A DNA stretch of 33,605 bases from Treponema sp. (GTDB lineage: Bacteria; Spirochaetota; Spirochaetia; Treponematales; Treponemataceae): positions 1 through 33,605 of the forward strand of contig JAEELR010000155.1 in the NCBI GenBank assembly GCA_016282835.1, read 5' to 3'. Below, one piece after another: positions 8,071 to 16,532 of the stretch (position 1 is its first letter; every line of letters starts with the position of its first letter). Both the position numbers and the translations under genes were made by a program. The notes beneath the pieces were generated by a model. That model was not told the origin of the DNA, searched no databases, and was given only the letters and a program-made list of their open reading frames with translations.

Positions 8071-8143
8071 TAGTGGCGACAGGGATCGAACCTGTGACAT
8101 ACGGAATATGAGTCCGTTGTTCTACCTACTGGACTACGCCACC
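8071..8143 (-). tRNA. tRNA-Met (anticodon CAT)
   Basis: The minus strand folds as a tRNA: acceptor GGTGGCG with CGCCACT, anticodon stem ACGGA/TCCGT with loop CTCATAT, T arm ACAGG-TTCGATC-CCTGT. Anticodon CAT and the absence of initiator features suggest elongator tRNA-Met; tRNA-Ile with a modified CAT anticodon is the alternative. The first acceptor pair is G-U and the D stem has a C-A mismatch. CCA is not encoded. Confidence 0.9.
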
Positions 8144-8212
8144 AAGATGTTATGAATAGTAACAATTTCACCTTCTTATGTCAATCAGTTATTTAAATTT
8201 TTTAGGAAAAAC

Positions 8213-8674
8213 TTAATCCCTGTCTTCAATGTTGTTTACTTCGCTGATAAATTCTTCCAGGTTATTGAAATGCTTATAGACACTTGCAAATCTGATGTAG
8301 GCAACTTTATCAATTTCATACAGACGCTTCAGGACAATCTTGCCAAGTTCATTTGAATTAATTTCACGGCCATTTTTTGATGATGAATAAACTGCATCTT
8401 CAATTTCAGAGACAAGCTGGTCAATCATATCACTTGTAACAGGTCGTTTTTCCAGGGCGCGCTCAATACCACGGCTTATTTTTTTCGAATCAAAAGGTTC
8501 TCTTCTTCCGTCAGACTTTATAACCATAAGAGGCTTTTCTTCTATGCGTTCATAGCTTGTAAATCTGTGACCGCAGGTTATGCATTCTCTTCTTCGCCTG
8601 ATGCTTTCACCATTAGCCATTGTACGGGATTCAATTACTTTATCGTTTATACTACCACAATAGGGACATCTCAT
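8213..8674 (-). CDS. nrdR: Transcriptional repressor NrdR of ribonucleotide reductase genes
   Basis: NrdR senses ATP/dATP and represses ribonucleotide reductase operons. The 153-residue protein has the N-terminal zinc ribbon with Cys3, Cys6, Cys31 and Cys34 (MRCPYCGS and ECITCGHRFTSYE) and the following ATP-cone (VIKSDGRREPFDSKKISRGI onward). It ends with KVAYIRFASVYKHF, as in nearly all NrdRs. It starts 1 base after the bioY stop and has AAAGG upstream, so it is translated from the lnt-bioY-nrdR message. No reductase gene or NrdR box was seen in the window. Confidence 0.96.
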   Translation of the reverse strand: MRCPYCGSINDKVIESRTMANGESIRRRRECITCGHRFTSYERIEEKPLMVIKSDGRREPFDSKKISRGIERALEKRPVTSDMIDQLVSEIEDAVYSSSKNGREINSNELGKIVLKRLYEIDKVAYIRFASVYKHFNNLEEFISEVNNIEDRD

Positions 8675-8675
8675 T

Positions 8676-9326
8676 TTATTTTACCTTTTTATATTTTAAT
8701 TTATTGATTATTTCGTTTTTTTCTTCTTCCAGTAATTCCGGCGGATATAAAAGCTTTGCCACAAGGGGGCGGGTAAATAAGGTTACTATGAATGAACAGA
8801 CAATTTTCATTAAAACAGAAAAGATAAACGGCTTGTAAAGTGTCTGGCTTAATTCACCAAAATCCCTGAAAAACGACAGGCCGTTACAGTAACAAAACCA
8901 GAAACTGCCGAGTAAAAAATAAATTATGTAAAAGAGAAAAAGTGAAATAAGGATTTTAACTATAAACTTTGCAGTTATTTTTTTTTCGTACACAGAAGGA
9001 AGTCCTATAATCAGTCCGCATACAAAAGAGCCTATGAAATAACTCCATAAAAAGCCTGCATACTCATTATACATTGAAGAAAACCCTGAATAAAATCCCG
9101 GGAAAACTTTTAAGCCTGCACAGCCTGCAATAAAGAATAAACCTGTACTTCCGGCACCATTTGCAAGTCCAAGAATACATGAAGCAAGAAGCACAAACAA
9201 GTCCTGAGAAGAATACAGGATATTGGCATTATTTTTCTGAGAAGTAAAAACAGTAAGGCAGATTAGAAAAGCAAATACAAATGTAAATGAACTTCTTAAT
9301 ACTTTTAATTTAGTAGTCGATTTCAT
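8676..9326 (-). CDS. bioY: BioY-like S-component of a biotin ECF transporter
   Basis: A 216-residue integral membrane protein with about six hydrophobic segments. The stretch DLFVLLASCILGLANGAGST, then GLFFIAGCAGLKVFPGF, then AGFLWSYFIGSFVCGLIIG matches the BioY pattern (LLAG-LLG-GA-S-LLYL-GL-G-PVF, then G-GGYL-GF). BioY binds biotin and works alone or with the shared ECF module; no EcfA/T genes are in the window. It overlaps the end of lnt by four bases and is followed at once by nrdR. Family assignment is from motif memory; another small ECF S-component is possible. Confidence 0.78.
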   Translation of the reverse strand: MKSTTKLKVLRSSFTFVFAFLICLTVFTSQKNNANILYSSQDLFVLLASCILGLANGAGSTGLFFIAGCAGLKVFPGFYSGFSSMYNEYAGFLWSYFIGSFVCGLIIGLPSVYEKKITAKFIVKILISLFLFYIIYFLLGSFWFCYCNGLSFFRDFGELSQTLYKPFIFSVLMKIVCSFIVTLFTRPLVAKLLYPPELLEEEKNEIINKLKYKKVK

Positions 9327-11488
9327 TTAGAATCCTTTTTTCTAGAGACTGCTTTTGTTTTTGAGACAGTTTTCTTTGTGCCTGATTTTTCTGCTTTGAC
9401 TTTTTCTGTTTTCGCTTTAACTGAATTTGCTTTAGTTGCCTTTACTTTTGCAGTTTCAGTTTTTGGTCTGGAAGTTTTTGTCTTTTCAGTCTGAGGCTTC
9501 TGTTTAACAGCTTTTGCTTTTTCAGTTTCATTCTTTGGAGTTTTATTTTCAGCCTTTATTTTTTTTATTTTTTCTTCCAGTAAATCACTTTTCTTCTGTA
9601 AATCTTCATTTGCTGTCAAAAGAGTTTTATTCATTTCTTCAGCAGTTTCTAATATACGGGTAAGCAGATAGATTTGTCTTGAAGTTGTATTTTCAACTGT
9701 AAGCTTAAAGTGTAAATCAGGAAGTTTCAGATTCTTTATATAAAGGTCATAAATTACATACGCAATATAAACAAAGAAGAAAATCATCAGTAAATAGACA
9801 AACCAGTCGCCAAAGCGTGAATAAACTGTTGCTTTATGTTCATAAACTGGAACTGTAAAAGCTCCTGCTGCTTCCTGGAACAGCGGTAAGTCGTCAATTA
9901 TTTCACCGCGGGGATTTATTACAACCGAATATCCTGAATTTGCACAGCGTACCATTGTTGTCCTCAATTCAATTGTCCTGTAGCTTGCGGCAATAAAGTG
10001 CTGGTATTCGGCAGATTTTGTATTAGACCAGGAATCATTAGTTATATTAAGCAAAAGCTCAGCGCCTAAATTAAACAAAGCCCTATCAACGATAGGGAAT
10101 GAATCTTCAAAACAAATAGGAACTCCAACTTTTACAAAAGCATTTGGGTTTTCCTGTTTATTTTTGATATACAGTTCTGTTGTTTCAGAATTTGACTCGC
10201 CGCTTTTATTAAGTTCAATAAGGGCAAATGGATTCTGGTTATAATCAAGTGGAGTCACTTTATATTTTGATTCAGAAAGAGGCAGTTTAAATAAGGTGTA
10301 TTGGAAGCCCGGAACTAAATCTGAATACATTCCAACTACATTCTTCATGAATTTCTGCATTAAAGGATTGTCATAATATGGAATTCTTTCTGCAAAAGGC
10401 ACTAAGTGAATTTTACTCGAAAAGCCGGAATATTTTCCTTCAGAATCAAATAAAACTGCACTGTTTGCGTGAGTGTTTTTATCATGATTTGAAATAGTCA
10501 TTCCACCAATAATAAAAGGAATTTCTATTCTTTTTATAAATTTAGACAAGCTTTCAGAAGAAGGGTATTTATTATAGTAATTTCTGCTTCCAGGGAATGA
10601 GTGATTTAATACACCTTCACTCCATAAAACTAAATCGCAATTCTTTCCTTTTTCATTAAATTCATCTATTTTTTCTTCAGATAAAATCTTAGAAATTTCT
10701 ATATTGTTTGTTTCGCTGCTGTTCCAGGAATCAATATTCTGCTGCACAAGAACGATATTCATATTTTTCTTAGGAGCTGGAAGCGTAAAATATCTGAAGC
10801 AACCGTATAAAAATACAACTGCAAAAACAATGAATACAAACTTAAATGCCTGCTTTACATCACTCTTTATGGCAGTAAACTTTTGTGTCTGCTTTTCTTC
10901 CAAAACTAATAAACATTCACCGACAAAGGCTGAAAACAGTGCATAAATAAAAGTAATTCCATAAACGCTGGTAATATCAGCAATCTGTGTAAGAATCTTC
11001 CAGCTGTAAGCGCCCATAGAAACAGTTCCCCACGGGTAGCCTAAAGCTTCAACGGATTTCATGTATTCCCACAAAGTATAGCATAAAGCAAACCACAGGA
11101 TTCTTTTGAAAATGGAATATCTTGATTCATAATTAGAGTTTAAATTTTTCTTCTGCTGCAAAAGATATGGATATGAATATATAACAACTCCACAGCAGCC
11201 GCCTTCAACAGCAGTCCCTAAAGCACTGGCACCTAAAGTGAAAATTCCGAATCCATGGAAATTTGCAAGCCATGAACTTGAAATCAGATGAACGATTAAT
11301 GCGTGAAAGAAAAACAGAAAAAAGCTTTCTCTGTAAGACTTTGATTTATAAAATGCCATATACATTGGATACAGCGAAAAAAGTGCAAGGACAGGCGAGC
11401 CAAAATGCAGGAGTTCATTTGAAATTGAAAAGGAGAGCATAACGCCCGAAAAAACTACATAAAAAACTTGTAAAATAAACCGTTTCAT
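9323..11488 (-). CDS. lnt: Apolipoprotein N-acyltransferase with a basic C-terminal tail
   Basis: Lnt transfers an acyl chain to the N-terminal Cys of lipoproteins at the inner membrane, consistent with the many lipoproteins encoded nearby. Several N-terminal membrane helices are followed by a nitrilase domain with the catalytic triad: Glu in LWSEG (about 290), Lys in SSKIHLVPFAE (about 359) and Cys in PICFED (about 458). A last membrane helix follows (YLLMIFFFVYIAYVIYDLY). At 721 residues it is some 200 longer than E. coli Lnt. The extra part is a predicted coiled coil (about 600-640) and a Lys/Ala/Thr-rich tail of about 80 residues built from KAK, EKTK and KTET-like repeats. It is first in the lnt-bioY-nrdR unit. 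Confidence 0.92.
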   Translation of the reverse strand: MKRFILQVFYVVFSGVMLSFSISNELLHFGSPVLALFSLYPMYMAFYKSKSYRESFFLFFFHALIVHLISSSWLANFHGFGIFTLGASALGTAVEGGCCGVVIYSYPYLLQQKKNLNSNYESRYSIFKRILWFALCYTLWEYMKSVEALGYPWGTVSMGAYSWKILTQIADITSVYGITFIYALFSAFVGECLLVLEEKQTQKFTAIKSDVKQAFKFVFIVFAVVFLYGCFRYFTLPAPKKNMNIVLVQQNIDSWNSSETNNIEISKILSEEKIDEFNEKGKNCDLVLWSEGVLNHSFPGSRNYYNKYPSSESLSKFIKRIEIPFIIGGMTISNHDKNTHANSAVLFDSEGKYSGFSSKIHLVPFAERIPYYDNPLMQKFMKNVVGMYSDLVPGFQYTLFKLPLSESKYKVTPLDYNQNPFALIELNKSGESNSETTELYIKNKQENPNAFVKVGVPICFEDSFPIVDRALFNLGAELLLNITNDSWSNTKSAEYQHFIAASYRTIELRTTMVRCANSGYSVVINPRGEIIDDLPLFQEAAGAFTVPVYEHKATVYSRFGDWFVYLLMIFFFVYIAYVIYDLYIKNLKLPDLHFKLTVENTTSRQIYLLTRILETAEEMNKTLLTANEDLQKKSDLLEEKIKKIKAENKTPKNETEKAKAVKQKPQTEKTKTSRPKTETAKVKATKANSVKAKTEKVKAEKSGTKKTVSKTKAVSRKKDSK

Positions 11489-11593
11489 TATATCATTTAT
11501 TTTAGTTCGTTTAATAAATAATTACAATAATTTTACATTAATTAAAAACTATAGTTTTACAAAATAACTAAATACAAAAACGGGTGGGGATGA

Positions 11594-12769
11594 ATGGAAA
11601 AATTAATAGAATCGCACAAAAAAGAATATAAAGTTAAACCAGATGTAATTGCAACCGCTCCAGCAAGATTTCATTTAATGGGAGAGTATTCAACTTTCTT
11701 CAGGGATAAAACTCTTTCTATGGCTGTTAATTTACCGGTTTACGTCGGCGTTTCTAAAAGAAGTGATCAGGTATTAAATTTTAATTTCATTCAGCTGGAC
11801 GATAAGAAAAAATCATCACTCAATTCCTTGAAATTTAAAAAAGAAGATAAATGGGCAAACTCTATAAAATCAATTCTATTCGCCTTTAACTCAATGGGCT
11901 ACAAATTAACCGGAATGGATTTTACAATTTCTTCACAAATCCTTCCTTCTTCTGGACTGGGAATTACAACTGCAATAAAAATTTCTGCTGCCTGGGCAAT
12001 AAAGGAATTGTGCTCGCTCAAATGCAAGATTAGTGATTTATTATTAGTGCTGGAAAAAGCAAACCGTGTTTATTTTGGCATAGAAAATCACCGCGAAGAT
12101 AATTATGCTGCAATTTATTCAAAGGAAAACAGTTTGATTTTAACTGACCACAACAAAGCTGAGTATGAAACTGTTCCATATAAATTCAAAAGTCATGTTG
12201 TAGTTTTAACAGACACAAAAGTACCGAGAGTTGTTACCTGGAATGAAGAAAGACTTTTTCAGCCGGAAAATATTTTGCTTCTGGGAGAACTTAAGGAAAG
12301 AAAGGCCAATGTTTATGGCGGCTGGCAGTACGAAGAAAACCGCTCAGAAATAAATGAAGTTTTAAGCGTTGTAAGTGAAGACACAAAGCGCCGTTTACTC
12401 TGCGTAATGTATGAACACAAAAACATATTGAATGCAGTAAATGCAATAGAAAAGAATCATTTTTCTGATTTTGCAAAAGCCGTTAAAAAGAGCCACGAAA
12501 TTTTAAGGGATTTATATGATGTATCCTGTCCTGAAACAGACTGGATTTTAAAGCGCGTACAGGAACTTGATGCAAATCCTGATGACTTAAGGAACATTGT
12601 AAACTGCGGTCGAATTACAGGAAAAGGTTCCGGCCGATGTATTTATTCAATTTTACGTACAGAAGATTTACCAAAATATAAAGAAAAGCTTGAAGAATAC
12701 GAAAGAATCTTTGGCTTTACACCAGAATACTATGAAGTAAAACCTGCCCGCGGAGTACATTTGGTATGA
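11594..12769 (+). CDS. Galactokinase-like GHMP kinase
   Basis: GHMP kinases phosphorylate small sugars or alcohols with ATP. The 391-residue protein has the galactokinase layout: N-terminal APARFHLMGEYSTFF (GalK consensus APGRVNLIGEHTDY), the ATP loop LPSSGLGITTA, and a C-terminal GRITGKGSGRCIYSI matching GARMTGGGFGGC. The sugar-binding HTDY is replaced by YSTFF, so the substrate may not be galactose and I leave the symbol empty. The ribosome binding site is GGTGGGG. Its stop overlaps surE (ATGA), and it heads a four-gene co-directional operon. No Leloir-pathway genes are adjacent. Confidence 0.75.
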   Translation: MEKLIESHKKEYKVKPDVIATAPARFHLMGEYSTFFRDKTLSMAVNLPVYVGVSKRSDQVLNFNFIQLDDKKKSSLNSLKFKKEDKWANSIKSILFAFNSMGYKLTGMDFTISSQILPSSGLGITTAIKISAAWAIKELCSLKCKISDLLLVLEKANRVYFGIENHREDNYAAIYSKENSLILTDHNKAEYETVPYKFKSHVVVLTDTKVPRVVTWNEERLFQPENILLLGELKERKANVYGGWQYEENRSEINEVLSVVSEDTKRRLLCVMYEHKNILNAVNAIEKNHFSDFAKAVKKSHEILRDLYDVSCPETDWILKRVQELDANPDDLRNIVNCGRITGKGSGRCIYSILRTEDLPKYKEKLEEYERIFGFTPEYYEVKPARGVHLV

Positions 12770-13524
12770 ACATCCTCTTAACAAATGATGACGGAATTGA
12801 TGCACAAGGATTAAACTGCCTGTATAACGCATTAAAACCAAATCATAATGTATATATCATTGCACCGAAGGAGAATAAATCCGGGACAAGTCAAAGCATA
12901 AATATGTACAGAAAGCTTTTGTTTGAGCAGAAAAGTGAGAATGTATTTGCAATAGACGGCACACCAAGTGATTGTATAATTGCATACTACACAGGTGATT
13001 TTATTAAGGAAAAAATTGATCTGGTACTTTCCGGCATAAACAGAGGACCTAATCTTGGCACTGACATTTTGTATTCGGGAACTTGTGGTGCTGCACGCCA
13101 GGCTTCTTTGTACGGCATAAAAGCTTTCGCCTTGAGTGTGGAAGGAATTTACGGAATGCAGAATGAAAAGGATGAACTTAACTATAACGGCATATGTAAA
13201 TTCATTGTAAATAATCTGGAAAAACTGATAGCCATGTGTCCGGGTGACTGCTTCTTAAACATAAACGCGCCATCGCAGGACAAATTCAACGGGGTAAAAT
13301 ACTGTTCACTGTGCAAAAGAAAATATCACGACACAACCGAAACTGTAGAAATTTCCGGTGAAAAATATATACAATTTGTCGGGGAATCAAGTGTAGAAAC
13401 TTCAGGCAACGATGATAACGACGGTAAATGCGTAAATGACGGCTACATTTCAATCAGTTGTTTAAAAGTAGAACCTGAATGCTGCAATTCAAATTTATTA
13501 AATCCCGAAGAATTTATTTTATAA
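12766..13524 (+). CDS. surE: 5'/3'-nucleotidase SurE
   Basis: SurE is a metal-dependent nucleoside monophosphate phosphatase linked to stationary-phase survival and nucleotide salvage. The protein (252 residues, normal length) begins MNILLTNDDGIDAQGL with the metal-binding Asp8-Asp9. It continues with IIAPKENKSGTSQSI, DGTPSDCI and LVLSGINRGPNLGTDILYSG, all diagnostic. The last 30 residues (NDDNDGKCVNDGYISIS) match the family end. It overlaps the upstream kinase by four bases, implying coupled translation, and is followed 10 bases later by a TPR gene. Confidence 0.96.
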   Translation: MNILLTNDDGIDAQGLNCLYNALKPNHNVYIIAPKENKSGTSQSINMYRKLLFEQKSENVFAIDGTPSDCIIAYYTGDFIKEKIDLVLSGINRGPNLGTDILYSGTCGAARQASLYGIKAFALSVEGIYGMQNEKDELNYNGICKFIVNNLEKLIAMCPGDCFLNINAPSQDKFNGVKYCSLCKRKYHDTTETVEISGEKYIQFVGESSVETSGNDDNDGKCVNDGYISISCLKVEPECCNSNLLNPEEFIL

Positions 13525-13534
13525 GAGGTTTTGT

Positions 13535-14239
13535 ATGTCAGAAAAATCAGTATTAGCCGAAGGTATTTCATTATACGAAAAGGGAAACTACACGGCAGCA
13601 TTGACATTTTTTCTTTCATTACCAGAAGAATCTGAAGCAGACATAATTGATATGGCATATTATATTGGCTTGTGCTATGCAAAACTTGAACGCTTTGATG
13701 ATGCAATGATTTACCTCGAACAGGTTGTTACAACTGATGAAAATAATTCAAAACTAACACAAAAACAGGAAGAACGAATTTTACAGTGCAGATATATTCT
13801 GGCCATAATTTACTGTATGGGCGGAAGAAAAAAGCTTGCTGACTTTGAGTTAACGAAAGTGCTTGAAACCGGCTACAAAAAAACTCAGGTGTTTTCTTCA
13901 CTGGCTTATGTTGCATGGGTTTCAGGAAATGATGATGAATCACTTGATTTGTACAATAATGCATTGATTGAAGATGAGAATAATCCAAATGCATTAAACG
14001 GAATGGCTTATGTTCTTGCAAACAGGGGCGAAGAACTTACTAAGGCTTTAAGCATGTGCAAAAAGGCTTTAGATTTATCTCCTGAAAACGGCGCTTACCT
14101 GGATACAATGGGCCTGATTTATTATAAAATGGGCTTGTATAAAGATTCACTGGACTTTTATAAAAAATCACTAAAGGTTTTAGGAAAGAATGAAATTCTT
14201 GAAGAACACATGAAAGAACTTGAAAGGACTATAGAATGA
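13535..14239 (+). CDS. Tetratricopeptide-repeat protein
   Basis: A 234-residue soluble protein made almost entirely of TPR helical hairpins: AEGISLYEKGNYTAALTFFL, MAYYIGLCYAKLERFDDAMI, YVAWVSGNDDESLDLYNNAL, and YLDTMGLIYYKMGLYKDSLD. No signal peptide or membrane segment is visible, so it is cytoplasmic. TPRs mediate protein-protein contact and give no enzymatic clue. The gene follows surE by 10 bases with GAGG upstream and overlaps the next gene by four bases (ATGA). Co-expression with the exported TPR/NHL/VWA protein downstream suggests the two may act on the same assembly; this is inference from context. Confidence 0.85.
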   Translation: MSEKSVLAEGISLYEKGNYTAALTFFLSLPEESEADIIDMAYYIGLCYAKLERFDDAMIYLEQVVTTDENNSKLTQKQEERILQCRYILAIIYCMGGRKKLADFELTKVLETGYKKTQVFSSLAYVAWVSGNDDESLDLYNNALIEDENNPNALNGMAYVLANRGEELTKALSMCKKALDLSPENGAYLDTMGLIYYKMGLYKDSLDFYKKSLKVLGKNEILEEHMKELERTIE

Positions 14240-16347
14240 AATTAAAAATTTTTAGTTTTACATTTATTTTTATACTTATATCTTCAATCACTTTTACTTA
14301 TGCAGAAACATTTTCTAAAACAAATAATTCTGATTCACAGATTGATTATACAGCTGCAGAAGACAATTTCAGAAGGGGAGTCCAAAGCTATTACAGAGGC
14401 TCTTACAATGAAGCAATCCTTGAATTTGAAAAAGCTCTTTCTAATTTACCTAATGAAAGTTTAATCCTGGACTGGCTGGGAAAGGCTTACTATAAAGCAG
14501 GAATTGAAGGCACGGCTTTAATGCAGTGGAATAGTGCCAAAGAAAAAAGAATTGAGAGTTTGCTTTCAGAAAACAATAATGATGATGCAAATGTAAACAT
14601 TAATGACAAAGTATTTTTACTTGATAATAAAATTGAAATTGTAACTGACCGCAGGGTAATTAATTTTGAAAACGATTTAAAACAGAAATTTACCGAATGT
14701 GGTGCAATCAGCGGGGTTTACAATAAAAACCTTATATTCAGCCAGCCGGTATCTTCGCTTCCGAATAATGACGGATCTGTTTGGGTTGTAGCTTATGGAA
14801 CAAATGAAATTATTTTATTCGATGTAAACGGCCAGGTAGTAAGCAGGAACAGAGGCCCTATAAATGGCTTTGACAGACCTATAGATATTATCCGCTTGAA
14901 GGATTCAAATCTTCTGGTAAGTGAAAGCGCAGGAAACAGACTGGCTTTGCTGGATTCAAACGGAAAGTTTATAAAGTACCTTGGTGAAAAAGGCCGCAAA
15001 AATGGTCAGCTGATTGGTCCGCAATATCTGGCGCAAGACAGCAATGAAAATATTTATGTAACTGATTTCGGGAATTCAAGAGTAGTTGTATTCAATAAAG
15101 AAGGAACAGGTATTTTATCTTTTGCAAATAAAACTAATTTCTTTAAGGGACTAAAAGCTCCTTCTGGAATTGCAATCATAAACGACAGGGTTTTTGTGTG
15201 CGACAGTGTTTATGGAGCAATTTATGAATTTGACACTGCAGGAAACTTTATCAGTAATCTTGTAGAAGAAAAAACTTTACGCAAACCGGAAGCAATGAAA
15301 AGCTTTGATTCTTACTTAATCGTTACTGATAAAAACAGAATACTCGTAATTGATTCTGAAACCGGAGAAATTTTTGAAAACGGAAAAACAGGACAGGCAG
15401 GAACTTATATAACAAGTGCTGTACCTGATGTAAACGGAAACATAATTGTTACAGATTTAAAAGCAAATGAAGTTTATATAATGACAAAAATGTCAGAATT
15501 AGTTGGGGGACTTTTTGTTCAGATTGAAAGAGTAAATTCTGACGCCTTCCCGCAGATTACTTTAGAAGTAAAAATTGAAAACAGAAAGAGACAACCTATC
15601 GTTGGGTTAAAGCAGGAAAACTTTTTAATCACAGAAAATAAAAGAACTGTTACAAATTATACTCTTTCCGGGCAGGCTTCAAATAATGACACTGCTGATT
15701 TAGTATTTGTCCTTGCCCGCAACAGCTCAATGAAGAATTATGAAGACAGGGTTGAAAGTGCCATAAAAGAGATTTGTGCCTCAACTGATGAAAGAGCAAA
15801 TGTTGCAATAATTTCTGCAGGAAACATTCCTGTTCTGGAAGCATACGGAAACGCCAGAAAGTTCAATGACTTTGAAATGAAAAACATTCAGACTCCATAC
15901 ACAAATGAAGTTTCTTTAGACTTAAGTTTAAGGCTTGCTACAAACCGTTTAATAAATGCTGAAAAAAAGAGGGCAGTAATTTTCATAACAGATTCATCGC
16001 AGGATTCATCGAAATTCAGTAAATATAGTTTCTCTGATATTTCAAATTTCATGAACAATAATTCTGTTATATTCTCTGCTGTGACCGTAAATCAAAAGTC
16101 ATTGCTGGATGAAATAAAATACATTGCTGATACAACAAACGGTGAAGAATATTATGTATTCAGACCACAGGGACTTTCTACTTTATTCAGTGACATTTTA
16201 AATGTTCCGAATGGGCTTTATCAGCTGAAGTATACATCTTCATTGACAACAGAATACGGAAAGAAATATCTTCCTGTAGAAGTAGAAACCTATTTATTGA
16301 ATCGCTCCGGACGGGACGAAACCGGCTATTTCGCTCCATTACAGTAA
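14236..16347 (+). CDS. Exported multidomain protein: TPR, NHL beta-propeller, VWA-like domain
   Basis: 703 residues. A signal peptide (1-23, ending FTYA) is followed by a TPR pair (about 35-100: RRGVQSYYRGSYNEAILEFE, WLGKAYYKAGIEGTALMQW). An NHL/six-bladed propeller covers about 155-415 with repeats such as GPQYLAQDSNENIYVTDFGN and APSGIAIINDRVFVCDS, and a von Willebrand A-type domain covers about 485-690. The MIDAS motif expected as DxSxS reads ARNSS (VLARNSSMKNY), so the first metal-binding Asp is Ala and the domain may not bind metal. It is the last gene of the kinase-surE-TPR operon. It probably acts as a periplasmic or surface scaffold; no partner can be named. Confidence 0.8.
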   Translation: MKLKIFSFTFIFILISSITFTYAETFSKTNNSDSQIDYTAAEDNFRRGVQSYYRGSYNEAILEFEKALSNLPNESLILDWLGKAYYKAGIEGTALMQWNSAKEKRIESLLSENNNDDANVNINDKVFLLDNKIEIVTDRRVINFENDLKQKFTECGAISGVYNKNLIFSQPVSSLPNNDGSVWVVAYGTNEIILFDVNGQVVSRNRGPINGFDRPIDIIRLKDSNLLVSESAGNRLALLDSNGKFIKYLGEKGRKNGQLIGPQYLAQDSNENIYVTDFGNSRVVVFNKEGTGILSFANKTNFFKGLKAPSGIAIINDRVFVCDSVYGAIYEFDTAGNFISNLVEEKTLRKPEAMKSFDSYLIVTDKNRILVIDSETGEIFENGKTGQAGTYITSAVPDVNGNIIVTDLKANEVYIMTKMSELVGGLFVQIERVNSDAFPQITLEVKIENRKRQPIVGLKQENFLITENKRTVTNYTLSGQASNNDTADLVFVLARNSSMKNYEDRVESAIKEICASTDERANVAIISAGNIPVLEAYGNARKFNDFEMKNIQTPYTNEVSLDLSLRLATNRLINAEKKRAVIFITDSSQDSSKFSKYSFSDISNFMNNNSVIFSAVTVNQKSLLDEIKYIADTTNGEEYYVFRPQGLSTLFSDILNVPNGLYQLKYTSSLTTEYGKKYLPVEVETYLLNRSGRDETGYFAPLQ

Positions 16348-16442
16348 TTCTGTTAAAAGCAACTTTCTCTTAGTATCTTACTTCACTTGTTTTTATTGTT
16401 TGAAATAAAAATTCAAAATAAAAGAAAAAAATATTTTACTAA

Positions 16443-16504
16443 ACCTATTGACATACTAGGTAAGAAGTTTTATTATATGTGTATAACCTAGTTCACTACT
16501 AGGT
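16443..16504 (+). promoter_or_regulatory. cysK promoter with two copies of a 19-bp palindromic operator
   Basis: TTGACA (16448-16453), 17-base spacer and TATTAT (16471-16476) form a near-consensus promoter. ACCTATT-N5-ACTAGGT (16443-16461) covers the -35 box, and ACCTAGT-N5-ACTAGGT (16486-16504) covers the start region just after the -10. Repression by an Rrf2-type cysteine or Fe-S regulator (CymR/IscR class) is an inference from target gene and motif type. Confidence 0.8.
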
Positions 16505-16532
16505 AAATATTTTAGATTTATAGGAGCCAATT

